Translations under genes and position numbers: made by a program
In this document: one piece after another, positions 1 to 8,002 of the stretch
Layout of the letters: each line of letters opens with the position of its first letter
Numbering within the stretch: the stretch's first letter is position 1
NCBI RefSeq assembly: GCF_031951985.1
Contig: NZ_JAVLVU010000001.1
Span: 3,906,001-3,970,000, forward strand
From: Mucilaginibacter terrae
Lineage (GTDB): Bacteria; Bacteroidota; Bacteroidia; Sphingobacteriales; Sphingobacteriaceae
Length of the DNA stretch: 64,000 nt
Reading direction: 5' to 3'
The notes under the pieces: generated by a model
Told to the model about the DNA's origin: nothing
Databases searched by the model: none
What the model saw: the letters and a program-made list of their open reading frames with translations, nothing else

Positions 1-1257
1 CCAGTCCAGGAACATATCAGGTGACCAGTCCGCCTTAAAGCGGTGTGTGGTGGCCAAGTGCTCTTTATCTGTCGTATAGCCGTAAGGATTCTTATTGCGT
101 TTGTGCAGCGCGATCCGCTCATAGTTAGAAAAGATCTCTACGGTTGTGCGTGAGTATAAAAGCTTTACCCGTTTACCGATGTAGCGGTAAGGAACGCTGT
201 AGTAGTGTTTATCAGGGCCCAGGTTAACATGCCCGTTCTTGATCACTTTGGCATAGAAGTGCTGTTTGAACTGGTAGCGCATGACCGGAAGCGGGGTGAG
301 TGTATGCCTTTCTACTTCCTCGAACTGAAGCCTGCGGCTATAGTTACGTCCTTTGAGGAACTGGGTGTTATGCACCTCCAGGGCTTCCCATATCGCTGCA
401 TTGAGGTCTGCAAGAGAATGATAGGTTTGTTTGTTTAAAGGTGCATAGACCTTGCTATAAAGGATCTTAACAGCACCTTCCACCAGCGCTTTATCACGCG
501 GGCGGTACGCCCGCGCAGGTAAGATGGTGGTACCGTAATGTTCGGCAAAGTCCTCAAAAGTCTCATTCAGGGTAGGCTCATAGCGGCTGCTTTTGGTTAC
601 GGCAGCTTTGAGGTTATCCGGCACAATGGCGGCGGGTACGCCGCCGATAAAGTGCAGGGTATTCTCGCAGGCGGCAATAAAGTCTTCCTTTTGCTGGCTC
701 ATAACAGCCTCTGCATAAGTAAGCTGGCTGGCACCTAGTATGGCTACAAAGACTTCTACTGATATGATCTCACCGGTATCCTTATCGGTAAGGTTCATCT
801 TTTCACCAGCAAAATCCACATACAGCTTATCTCCGGCTTTGTGATCCATGTGCATGGTTGGATTGACCCTGGCCTTCCATTGGTTGTAGTAAAAGCAGAA
901 CTGGCTGTACCTGTAGCCATCAGGAAACTCTTTGATATAGGCCTCCCACAGCATATAGCGGGTCATGCCGGTACGCTTCAGTTCTTTATCTACGTGGGGG
1001 AAGCACCGTAGCATGGACTGCATACGGCTGCTGGGTGGCTGCTCTCTGGTCTTGCCAAAAAAGTCTTCCAGCTCTTTGTCGTTCAGGGAATTGACTTCTT
1101 CAAACGTGCAGCCGCTGGCCTTAAAGGCGGATACGTACTTCTTTACGGTGTTTCGGGATGCGTCAACCTGGGCAGCTATGCTCATTAGAGGACGCTGCTG
1201 GCTGTACAACTTTAAGATCTTTCTTATCTTACTCATGCTGATTGTTAAGTTGGCCAT
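1..1257 (-). CDS. istA: IS21-family transposase IstA, 3' part cut by window edge
   Basis: Reading the minus strand from the ATG at 1257 gives 419 open codons running off the left edge, so the C-terminus (and the partner ATPase IstB, expected further left) is outside the window. The N-terminus has a helix-turn-helix-like segment (SIAAQVDASRNTVKKYV), followed by a DDE integrase core. Its likely catalytic residues are the Asp in YVDFAGEKM, the Asp in VPDNLKAAV and the Glu in ALVEGAVKIL. IstA cuts and joins the ends of IS21 elements. The right end of the element lies just upstream, marked by the tandem repeats at 1326-1408. The plus-strand open frames over this stretch are shadows. Family assignment is firm; which IS21 member is unknown. 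Confidence 0.93.
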   Translation of the reverse strand, partial: MANLTISMSKIRKILKLYSQQRPLMSIAAQVDASRNTVKKYVSAFKASGCTFEEVNSLNDKELEDFFGKTREQPPSSRMQSMLRCFPHVDKELKRTGMTRYMLWEAYIKEFPDGYRYSQFCFYYNQWKARVNPTMHMDHKAGDKLYVDFAGEKMNLTDKDTGEIISVEVFVAILGASQLTYAEAVMSQQKEDFIAACENTLHFIGGVPAAIVPDNLKAAVTKSSRYEPTLNETFEDFAEHYGTTILPARAYRPRDKALVEGAVKILYSKVYAPLNKQTYHSLADLNAAIWEALEVHNTQFLKGRNYSRRLQFEEVERHTLTPLPVMRYQFKQHFYAKVIKNGHVNLGPDKHYYSVPYRYIGKRVKLLYSRTTVEIFSNYERIALHKRNKNPYGYTTDKEHLATTHRFKADWSPDMFLDW

Positions 1258-1325
1258 GCTTAGGAGGTGTATATGTCTGCCTCCTTAGGATGGTTCGCTC
1301 TTCAGCACCAGCTACACTATTACAG

Positions 1326-1408
1326 TGGTCACTTTCGCCCGGAATACCCTGGTCAGTTTGCCGCGGAATGGGTGGTCAGCTTGCCCCGGAATGGGATGGT
1401 CACTTTCA
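1326..1408. repeat. IS21-type terminal tandem repeats (right end of the insertion sequence)
   Basis: Roughly 23-24-bp units start at 1326, 1350, 1373 and 1398. Each begins GGTCA(C/G), continues TTTGC/TTTCG and carries CCGGAAT or CGGAATG; the last unit is truncated. Multiple short repeats at the ends are typical of IS21 elements, where they bind the transposase. The last unit ends next to the stop codon of the mobilization gene, which places the insertion junction at about 1406-1411. Junction precision is limited because no target duplication can be seen from one side. Confidence 0.75.
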
Positions 1409-1759
1409 TCAGAATCTCCAATCATTTCCCTGCAATAAGTTTAGCAGTAAGGTTTCCTGCTTCTTCAACTCGGTAAGCTGCTCACCGATGCCAAATGGAA
1501 ACTTGCCTGAATTGGCATGCCAGGCTAACTGATTGATGTTAACACCAATCTTTTTCAGTTCCATGTAAGTTTCCAGGTCGACCCGTTCCATTTTTGGAGA
1601 TGGAAAGTGTCCGGCGAAAATTTTCTTTCGTATAATATCACCAGGCTTACAGCCATATCTCTTGGCTAACGCAAGCAACGCTTCCCGCTGTCTTAGTGTT
1701 ATACGAACTCTAATGAAAGCTGATTTTCTATCTGTATCGGATATAGATGGTCGTCCCAT
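1409..1759 (-). CDS. MobC-like plasmid/ICE mobilization protein, 3' end at IS junction
   Basis: The protein has 116 aa. It starts MGRPSISDTDRKSAFIRVRI, then has a ribbon-helix-helix-like region with RQREALLALAKRYG and a block ELKKIGVNINQLAWHANSGK. This last block is characteristic of MobC-type relaxosome proteins of Bacteroidota mobilizable elements. MobC proteins bind oriT and help the relaxase nick it. The stop codon lies within or against the end of the IS21 element, so the C-terminus may be slightly altered and a downstream relaxase gene is separated from it. The upstream DNA (1760-2045) is rich in palindromes, as expected for an oriT. Family call is good; activity is uncertain because no relaxase is visible. 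Confidence 0.75.
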   Translation of the reverse strand: MGRPSISDTDRKSAFIRVRITLRQREALLALAKRYGCKPGDIIRKKIFAGHFPSPKMERVDLETYMELKKIGVNINQLAWHANSGKFPFGIGEQLTELKKQETLLLNLLQGNDWRF

Positions 1760-2045
1760 AGACCCAACGAAATTTAATCCGGAGTAAGCTGCGGAACGAT
1801 CGGCAGCTCAAAATGAGACCTGCCGGGGCAGGCTGCGAAGTGACCTTTCGCATAAGAGAAAGTCTTCCGAATGACAGACTTATTAATTGATAAACCTCTC
1901 CAATGTATTTTTATTGTACCCCAACAAAAATATTTTCTCAACCCGTGCGGAACGAAGTGAGGCATGGCGGGTCCGGGTGTCCCGGCAAGCCGTTTTTGTG
2001 GAACAAAAACATGGCTTGCTTGGGTAATGGATATAATTAATCACA
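1760..2045. other. Non-coding, hairpin-rich stretch upstream of mobC: candidate oriT region
   Basis: Three inverted repeats are visible. CCTGCC/GGCAGG (1819-1832) has a 2-nt loop. CCGGG/CCCGG (1973-1985) has a 3-nt loop. A long one at 1985-2019 pairs GCAAGCC with GGCTTGC and GTTTTTGT with ACAAAAAC around a 3-nt loop, with a 2-nt bulge. None is followed by a T tract, so they are poor intrinsic terminators. Being directly upstream of a MobC-like gene suggests an origin of transfer, but no nick site was identified. An open frame at 1774-1965 (minus) overlaps these palindromes and is judged spurious. Confidence 0.4.
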
Positions 2046-3509
2046 TCATGGGATTTCTGTTGTGAACACTCTCTCGATCCTGGTCCAAGTCTTTTCCCAT
2101 GTGCCGGATTTATTTTCCTTACTACTTATTACCTCAAATTCGGTGTTGCTAGAAAAGCTATCAACAAATGTGTCTAAGCGATTCTTTTTAGTGTCATTTA
2201 CATAGGGACTCACAATTACAAAATGATTGCTACCTTTAAATCGACTCTTAATTAGCACAACCAATCGATTCAACGAAAAAAAATCTATATCGAGAATATT
2301 AGAAAATAAATGGAGATGCCGCGTTGTGCTTAGATCTTTAAAATCCTTAGTAGTCAATTCATCTAAGTTTTTGTTGATAGTTGAAATATTAAGACTGGAT
2401 TGAAACTTTTTGACATGCAAGGATGCCCTTCTTAAAGCAACGGCTGAAGGTTCTATTAGAAGCACCTTAGCATTTTTTAAATTAATTTCTTTTTCAGCAA
2501 GATATTCTAACAAAACCATAGTAGCCATTCCCTGACCGCATCCCCAATCAATAATATTAAGATTAAAAGCAAATGTCTCTTTATATAAATTACGGAAACT
2601 ATCATAAAGTTTTCGATAATGCATCTGTCCATAACTATACATGTAAACGTAAAGCTGGGATTCATTCGTAATTATCTGAACACCCCTATGCAACGAATCA
2701 AAGACCTCCCTTGGTACATCTGCATAATGCTGAACAGATATTCCACGGATTTGACTAAATGTTGAATTTACACTTTCTAATTCACGGGTATAAGAGGTAT
2801 CTTCTTCGATCAAATAGCCATCAATCCTTTCAGTCAGCTCAGTGCCTCGTTGTAAAAAATCGTCTAGGAGTTGTCTTATATGTATTTCAGCTGCTTCAAA
2901 ATCTGTTAATTCGGTTTGTAACATATCCCAAATTAGTGGACGATTTAAAAAGGAGGTTTCATCTTCACGTATTTTTATTGATATTTTCTTATTAATAGAT
3001 TGTGCGAGTTGAATATAGTTTTTACCAAAATCAGCAATAGCTTTTACATAATAGTTTACAATGGTAGTTAATACTTTGTCAGCATTATCCAGCTCTGAAT
3101 TTATTGCGGATTCTAACGAATTATAAATCTCCTCAAAACGACTACCATATGTCTCAGCTGTATCTGTGTCTAATAAAAAGCGATGGGAAGCTTTTATTCT
3201 AGCACCAACCTCATACTGATTTATATGAAGAAAATTAAATAAGTATGAAAAAGCTCCCTCTAAGCTAAGACGTTCTGAAACTTCCAATAACAAGGCTAAA
3301 AAGGATAAATTATTGGCCGAGGTGGGCAGTTTTAATAAAACGTTTCTTTTTCTTGTGATGTAATTTTTTATAGGCACTATATGTCCACTTAGTTCCTCAT
3401 CTGTTCGCCAAGTAAAGTAATCATACAGCTCTTGATAGTTAAAGTCAATAAATGCATCCAAAGAAGCGGGATCCGTAGATGCACTATAAAGATCGTCTAG
3501 GAGAGACAT
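2046..3509 (-). CDS. Helical protein with C-terminal SAM-dependent methyltransferase domain (last gene of AlkB-helicase operon)
   Basis: The protein has 487 aa. Residues about 1-310 are mostly charged helical sequence without a recognisable domain. Residues about 315-440 form a Rossmann-type methyltransferase: motif I IIDWGCGQG at 319-327, and an acidic strand LLIEPSAVALRRA near 350-362 that would hold the SAM ribose. No NPPY/DPPY motif was seen, so a DNA N6-adenine or N4-cytosine methylase is unlikely; an RNA, protein or small-molecule target is possible. It starts 1 nt after the 541-aa gene and ends the four-gene operon. Substrate is unknown. The methyltransferase fold is inferred from the motif I pattern. 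Confidence 0.75.
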   Translation of the reverse strand: MSLLDDLYSASTDPASLDAFIDFNYQELYDYFTWRTDEELSGHIVPIKNYITRKRNVLLKLPTSANNLSFLALLLEVSERLSLEGAFSYLFNFLHINQYEVGARIKASHRFLLDTDTAETYGSRFEEIYNSLESAINSELDNADKVLTTIVNYYVKAIADFGKNYIQLAQSINKKISIKIREDETSFLNRPLIWDMLQTELTDFEAAEIHIRQLLDDFLQRGTELTERIDGYLIEEDTSYTRELESVNSTFSQIRGISVQHYADVPREVFDSLHRGVQIITNESQLYVYMYSYGQMHYRKLYDSFRNLYKETFAFNLNIIDWGCGQGMATMVLLEYLAEKEINLKNAKVLLIEPSAVALRRASLHVKKFQSSLNISTINKNLDELTTKDFKDLSTTRHLHLFSNILDIDFFSLNRLVVLIKSRFKGSNHFVIVSPYVNDTKKNRLDTFVDSFSSNTEFEVISSKENKSGTWEKTWTRIERVFTTEIP

Positions 3510-3510
3510 T

Positions 3511-5136
3511 TTAAAGAATTGACAGGGTATTTCTTAATAGTCGTTTCAATTCTTCCATATCATTTGTTGATCCATGAAGCTTCGAAGGAACCTTAAGTTT
3601 TTTCTTTCTAGCACGCTCCTTTAATTCGGAAAAATTAAGTTGCTCAAACTCATCATCAATGCTAATTGACACAGTTCTTTCTACTATAGATTTTGGTTCA
3701 ATTGTTAATTTGTCATTGTAGCTAACTTGAAGATTCTTTTGATTTGAGGCAATTTTTTCAAAATGTATTCTATGATGAAAAACATCATCCAGCAAAGGCC
3801 TAAATTTACCTATGAGGTATTTTTCTGTAACTTTCAAATCAGCCTTAAAGATGGGGTTTGCGTTGCCCCAGGAACAAATATCAGTTGCCAATACGGTAAA
3901 AAATTCTGTGAAGGAATTTAATGCCTCATTTGAACGCACCTCTTTTTCTTTAGTTATAACTGTAGTGTCTAAAATACGATACGTTGTGAGGTTGGGATTA
4001 TCTGTTTCAGTTAAAGGCTTCGGTAAAACAGGTGTTAGATAGTTTAAATCTTTTATAACTAGCGACTTATCGCCATTATTATTAAAAACGTATTGGAATA
4101 GACTTTCTATAGTAATATAATCTAACTGACTCTCTAATTTAAACTTAGTAGCAATGGGTCTTCCGTTTACGTTGTAAGAATTTCGCAATTTAGAATATCC
4201 GATATGAACGCCGAATAACAGCGATATCTCTTCTTGCTTTCTGTTTGAAAGGTTGGCCTTTTCAAAAAAAGAAAACAAATCATCCAAACCCTTCTTCTTA
4301 TTCTCACCGTAAGTGTTTAAAAGTATCAAATCAAATAATATCGAATCAGTATTAACGCTATCTAATTTGATCTGACCTAATTTCTTTTCTAATTTAACAC
4401 CTTGAATTTTCGCAATATCTTCAAGGTCTTTGTCGTATATCTCTCTAAATATATACGGTTTCCAGAATTTCCATTCTGAATTTTCTGTGAATAGTCCCGC
4501 ATAGGAATAATCAAACTCTAGCTTTTTTGTTTCTTCAGCGTATTTAATTTGGTCCTTAATTAAAGTATTAAAAAAGGACAAGGTTGAAAAGTAATTGTGC
4601 GGGTAATTAACATCCTGATCAGCAGAGACCTTCATAAATGCAAAGCCGCCTAACAATATATCAAATTGTCTTGCTTTCTTTAATAGATCATCGCCAAGGA
4701 ATTCTTCATTGTTGTCAATTTTAATTACTTTGTTATGTAAAGTTATTTCCCGCGATTTTTCTGAAGAAACTATATTGCGTGGTATAAAGGCAGTTCCACT
4801 GTCAATATTCCATATAGTATTGTCCATCTGTTCATTTTCAGAAAAAAAAATGTGTTTAATTCGAGATATAGGTAGTGCTGCAGCGAGAATATAAAGGCCA
4901 TTGCATTCTTTTGCTGGTATTAACTTTTGTATTTCCTGAGATGTTAAAATAACTTCCAAGGAGCAATTTGATCCCGGCAGCCATCTGTCCTCTGAAATAA
5001 CAATTGCTCCATTAGAAATATTTTGAAAAGAATCTGAAAATCCTTTATAATGGCCAGAGGGCATAATAATTCCTGAGCCAAAATAGACTGGAAGTATTGT
5101 TGAATTAGTTGGTATAAAATAAGATGATTTTTCCAT
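3511..5136 (-). CDS. Unknown 541-aa protein with SAP-like C-terminal tail, third gene of AlkB-helicase operon
   Basis: I do not recognise this family. The N-terminal ~130 aa look like a beta-rich domain (FIPTNSTILPVYFGSGIIMP onward). The middle is mixed alpha/beta with no catalytic motif I can name. The last ~40 aa (LKERARKKKLKVPSKL, then MEELKRLLRNTL) resemble a helix-extended-loop-helix fold of the SAP/Rho-N type, which often contacts nucleic acid. There is no signal peptide or membrane segment, so it is cytoplasmic. Its ATG immediately follows the helicase stop codon (no spacer), and the methyltransferase gene follows after 1 nt, so the three are almost certainly co-translated partners. 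Its role is probably as a scaffold or effector of the helicase, which is inference only. Confidence 0.7.
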   Translation of the reverse strand: MEKSSYFIPTNSTILPVYFGSGIIMPSGHYKGFSDSFQNISNGAIVISEDRWLPGSNCSLEVILTSQEIQKLIPAKECNGLYILAAALPISRIKHIFFSENEQMDNTIWNIDSGTAFIPRNIVSSEKSREITLHNKVIKIDNNEEFLGDDLLKKARQFDILLGGFAFMKVSADQDVNYPHNYFSTLSFFNTLIKDQIKYAEETKKLEFDYSYAGLFTENSEWKFWKPYIFREIYDKDLEDIAKIQGVKLEKKLGQIKLDSVNTDSILFDLILLNTYGENKKKGLDDLFSFFEKANLSNRKQEEISLLFGVHIGYSKLRNSYNVNGRPIATKFKLESQLDYITIESLFQYVFNNNGDKSLVIKDLNYLTPVLPKPLTETDNPNLTTYRILDTTVITKEKEVRSNEALNSFTEFFTVLATDICSWGNANPIFKADLKVTEKYLIGKFRPLLDDVFHHRIHFEKIASNQKNLQVSYNDKLTIEPKSIVERTVSISIDDEFEQLNFSELKERARKKKLKVPSKLHGSTNDMEELKRLLRNTLSIL

Positions 5137-6150
5137 TTAAACTTTTTCGATATCGAAAGTGTTTTGATCAATATTTAAGTTAGACGTTGTACTAATTAGG
5201 AAAAGATTTCTTTTTGTACGAGTAAATGCGACATAGTAGTCATTATCTTTAAGAGTGATATTGTAACGAACTTTATTAAATTGCCAATCTTGAAAATCAG
5301 GTAAAATAACGGTATCAAATTCTATCCCTTTGGATGATTTATAGGTTGTTACATGCACATTTTCCATGTGAGTTAACTCATCTGTACTACTACGATACTT
5401 AGTACACTTCACATTCTTCAATTTAAGAAGCTCATATAGTTCATCAACGTGTCTACCTAATGGTACGAGAATTCCAATATTGTGCGTCTGCGAATGAAAT
5501 TCTTCAATAATATCTAAAATTGTTTCAATTTGTTGATTTGATGAATTTACCAACATGCATTTCGGCTTAATATTAGTCGAACGATTTGCTTTTAGGCCTC
5601 TCATCATGACCGCCGAAATACGTCTTTGTGGTAGCGCCGCTTGGGTAAAGCACATTATCTCATATGAGTTCCTGAAATTTTCATCTAATTCATATTCTTG
5701 ATTACCTGAAAATACCGTTTTTAATTGTTGTTGAGAAGAGGCTTTATCTGGATATAATATTTGCTGATCATCTGCGCCATAGGAAACTACCTGAGCTGCA
5801 GCTCTTATTCTTTGATGGTGATGTTCCTCAATATCCTGAGCTTCATCAATAATAATTTCGTGATCACCTTTTCCTGGTCCCCATTGATAAATTCTTGTAA
5901 CAGAATTACCAGCATTAACATTCTCTGCCGCTGCACAACTAGCAAGATAGATCTCTAAAGTTTTAGTATAAGTGATCATTGTGCTTTTTCTTTTACCAAT
6001 AGAATGATTTCGGATATGTCTCCATAATGAAACGACGCTTTTTCCTGTTCCTGGGCCGCCAGTTATAGCTACAGGTTCTGTTTCATCTAAAACAGACATT
6101 TGTGACGGTGTCATATCTGTATAAAGAGGGAGTTTAAAATAGAAAGGCAT
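5137..6150 (-). CDS. Compact superfamily 1 (UvrD/Rep-like) helicase/ATPase
   Basis: At 337 aa it is far shorter than UvrD or Rep (about 700 aa). Helicase motifs are complete: Walker A GGPGTGKS (31-38), Walker B IIIDEAQD (99-106), motif III YGADDQQIL (124-132), motif IV ELDENFRNS (154-162), motif V TTYKSSKGIEFDTVIL (268-283) and motif VI YVAFTRTKRNLFL (306-318). The 1B/2B insertions are essentially missing, leaving only the two RecA-like cores. It probably is a DNA-activated motor or switch for the following protein rather than a processive repair helicase. It starts 7 nt after the AlkB stop codon. The SF1 assignment is firm; the role in this operon is inferred. Confidence 0.88.
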   Translation of the reverse strand: MPFYFKLPLYTDMTPSQMSVLDETEPVAITGGPGTGKSVVSLWRHIRNHSIGKRKSTMITYTKTLEIYLASCAAAENVNAGNSVTRIYQWGPGKGDHEIIIDEAQDIEEHHHQRIRAAAQVVSYGADDQQILYPDKASSQQQLKTVFSGNQEYELDENFRNSYEIMCFTQAALPQRRISAVMMRGLKANRSTNIKPKCMLVNSSNQQIETILDIIEEFHSQTHNIGILVPLGRHVDELYELLKLKNVKCTKYRSSTDELTHMENVHVTTYKSSKGIEFDTVILPDFQDWQFNKVRYNITLKDNDYYVAFTRTKRNLFLISTTSNLNIDQNTFDIEKV

Positions 6151-6157
6151 AAAAGAT

Positions 6158-6793
6158 TTAGATTAAAAACCTAAATGTAAGATTAATTCTTTCTCTTACT
6201 ACTTTTGAGGTCTTAGGTATCTGGTGCTGCCAAAAATGTTGGGTTTCACCTTTCATGATTAGGAGGCTTCCATGTGTTAAGTGGATTTCGATCTTTTCTT
6301 TTGTCTTAATATGTCTCAACTGAAAAGTTCGTGTTTCGCCAAAATTTACGGAAGCAATTACTGGATTAATACCAAGTTCTTTTTCAGCATCGGTATGCCA
6401 CGAAATTGAATCGTTGCCACTGCGATATAAATTTAGCAGAACACTATTAAAGCGAACATTGGCTACAGGTTCAATTCTTGCTCTTATTTCAAGCAATTCG
6501 TTCGTCCATATTTGCGGCTTTAATGTAAGGCCAGAAAATGAGTATGGTTTGTCTTGATCTCCATACCAAGCTGTTAATCTTGGGAAAGGTATCTTTTTTC
6601 CATACATATTCATAGATTCCTGTTTCCAGCTGATATTTTTTCGAAGTACTTGAAAAAAATCATCTGATTCCAATTTATTAAAAAAGGAAGGAAAGAAGCA
6701 AAATTCGCCATTTGCAACTTTGTTAATTCCAACATGTATTTTAGGAGAAGGCATTTCGCCTTTAGAGCCTCCGAACATATTAAGCTGATCCAT
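6158..6793 (-). CDS. alkB: AlkB-like 2-oxoglutarate/Fe(II) dioxygenase (nucleic-acid demethylase)
   Basis: The protein has 211 aa, a normal length for ALKBH2/3-like enzymes, which oxidatively remove alkyl groups from N1-methyladenine and N3-methylcytosine in DNA or RNA. Fe ligands are visible as H133 and D135 in SWHTDAEKE and H190 in FWQHQIPK. The 2-oxoglutarate arginines are in RINLTFRF (R202 and R208). Aromatic nucleotide-contact residues (FPRLTAWYGD) are in place. The first residues, MDQLNMFGG, include QLNMF, which resembles the beta-clamp-binding pentapeptide QL(S/D)LF (inference). It is the first gene of a four-gene operon, downstream of a promoter with a palindrome (6829-6854). Lone AlkB genes are common; this linkage to a helicase and methyltransferase is not one I recognise. 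Confidence 0.93.
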   Translation of the reverse strand: MDQLNMFGGSKGEMPSPKIHVGINKVANGEFCFFPSFFNKLESDDFFQVLRKNISWKQESMNMYGKKIPFPRLTAWYGDQDKPYSFSGLTLKPQIWTNELLEIRARIEPVANVRFNSVLLNLYRSGNDSISWHTDAEKELGINPVIASVNFGETRTFQLRHIKTKEKIEIHLTHGSLLIMKGETQHFWQHQIPKTSKVVRERINLTFRFLI

Positions 6794-6828
6794 ATTTTCA
6801 ATTTAGTGCTTTAATCCCTTTTAGTTCA

Positions 6829-6854
6829 CAAATTATTAATGTCACTTTTGACAT
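6829..6854 (-). promoter_or_regulatory. Putative promoter/operator of the alkB operon
   Basis: On the minus strand a TAATTTG element (plus 6829-6835) resembles the Bacteroidota -7 box (TANNTTTG, one base short). Just upstream, where the spacer to the -33 box would be, lies the perfect palindrome ATGTCA-CTTT-TGACAT (6839-6854). The start codon is 35-40 bp downstream. A palindrome in the promoter spacer is a classic repressor site, but no regulator gene is adjacent. A second 6-bp palindrome TTATCC/GGATAA lies further up at 6921-6938. Confidence 0.4.
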
Positions 6855-7376
6855 ATCACCTAAGTGAGCTTTAAAGTGAAATCAATTAATTGCAGGGGTT
6901 TTAATTCTTTGGTCTTGAACTTATCCTAAGTTGGATAAATTATTTTTTTAATTAATTGTTAATAGGAGTAATAGAATTTATACAAAGCTAGAATAATGCA
7001 CTAACAATATTAGTATTTTAGGTGGATTTTAAATTAATATATAGAAGATTGCGTAATTTTATATACGTTGAAAGTTTTCACAAAACATTGCCCTCCCCTC
7101 GGAAAATTAAATCATCTAAAATGAGTTAGTAATTATAACCGTTCAGTTTTAGAAAAATATAATAGTTCCAAGACTAATTGTGGACGACGTATTAATAGCG
7201 ATTTGTATCCCATTGGCAATAACCATGAAAATTCACGATACATTTAAATTTTTTATAGCTAATTAAAGTCAATGGCAATATCATGAATGGGAAAGAAATT
7301 AAGGCAGACTCAATGATGGTCAAATAACTTTGATTATAAACGACTTCACAATTAAGCTTCCACCACAACTTAAAAA
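6855..7376. other. AT-rich intergenic stretch between alkB operon and the methyltransferase operon
   Basis: About 520 bp with no credible open frame on either strand. It contains the TTATCC/GGATAA palindrome at 6921-6938 and several short AT-rich inverted repeats such as ACTAA/TTAGT near 7001-7015. No T-tract hairpin for the operon ending at 7377 was identified. I see no RNA gene here. Confidence 0.5.
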
Positions 7377-7994
7377 TTATGCAACGTGCTCCAATTGTAT
7401 TCTAATGTGACTTAATACACCTTGAAACCAATTTAACATTATTTCCTCACGATCAATCTTGTGTATGTGACTACCTTTCGTGCTCCATAGACCGTTCATT
7501 GCAAAGTGCATATTTTTTAAATCTATTCCTTTTGATCTTTCCTCATTTAAGAAGTCAGCAAAACCATCTTGACCTTCAAGTAATTCAATCATTTCTTCAA
7601 ACGAATTCTCAAGGTTTTGGTCAGCGTAAATATGCCAGTGAGGTTGCGGGTGAAATATATTATCCTCAAAATTGTCCCATTCTGCCCTGAATAATTGAAA
7701 CTTTCGCTCATCTTTTTCTTCGCCTTGGAAAACCGAAATTGATATAAAAGTATTCGGGATGTCAATTCCTGATGCCTCAAACCTTACATCTACAAATAGC
7801 CAAAAATCTTTAAACCATTTTATTACATTAATCTCTTCGTTACTGTTCTTATTGCGGTTTACTGCTTTAGAAGTATAACTTCCAGCGATATTAAACCTAT
7901 TGGCTTTACTTGGCTGTAAAATGAACGTAGAGTTATCAAAGTAAATACTACAAGATTTATTAATTTCCTTTATAACATTTTGCTGATCGAACAT
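7377..7994 (-). CDS. Unknown 205-aa protein partnered with the N6 DNA methyltransferase
   Basis: I do not recognise the family with confidence. The sequence is soluble, mixed alpha/beta, with a conspicuous histidine-rich motif HPQPHWHIYADQ near the middle and a second histidine cluster KGSHIHKIDREE near the C-terminus. Such paired histidines could bind a metal, but no known nuclease motif (PD-ExK, HNH, PLD) was seen. It begins 8 nt after the methyltransferase reading frame and is therefore in the same operon. It could be the restriction or accessory partner of a modification system, which is an inference from position only. Confidence 0.65.
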   Translation of the reverse strand: MFDQQNVIKEINKSCSIYFDNSTFILQPSKANRFNIAGSYTSKAVNRNKNSNEEINVIKWFKDFWLFVDVRFEASGIDIPNTFISISVFQGEEKDERKFQLFRAEWDNFEDNIFHPQPHWHIYADQNLENSFEEMIELLEGQDGFADFLNEERSKGIDLKNMHFAMNGLWSTKGSHIHKIDREEIMLNWFQGVLSHIRIQLEHVA

Positions 7995-8002
7995 ACAACC
8001 GG

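Noticed and set aside
205..1532. Several plus-strand open frames (for example 965-1288 and 1242-1532)
   Set aside because: They are shadows of the minus-strand IS21 transposase and of the IS end repeats; none has a recognisable protein pattern.
1774..1965. 63-codon minus-strand frame upstream of mobC
   Set aside because: It covers palindromes in the oriT-like stretch and has no protein-like features.
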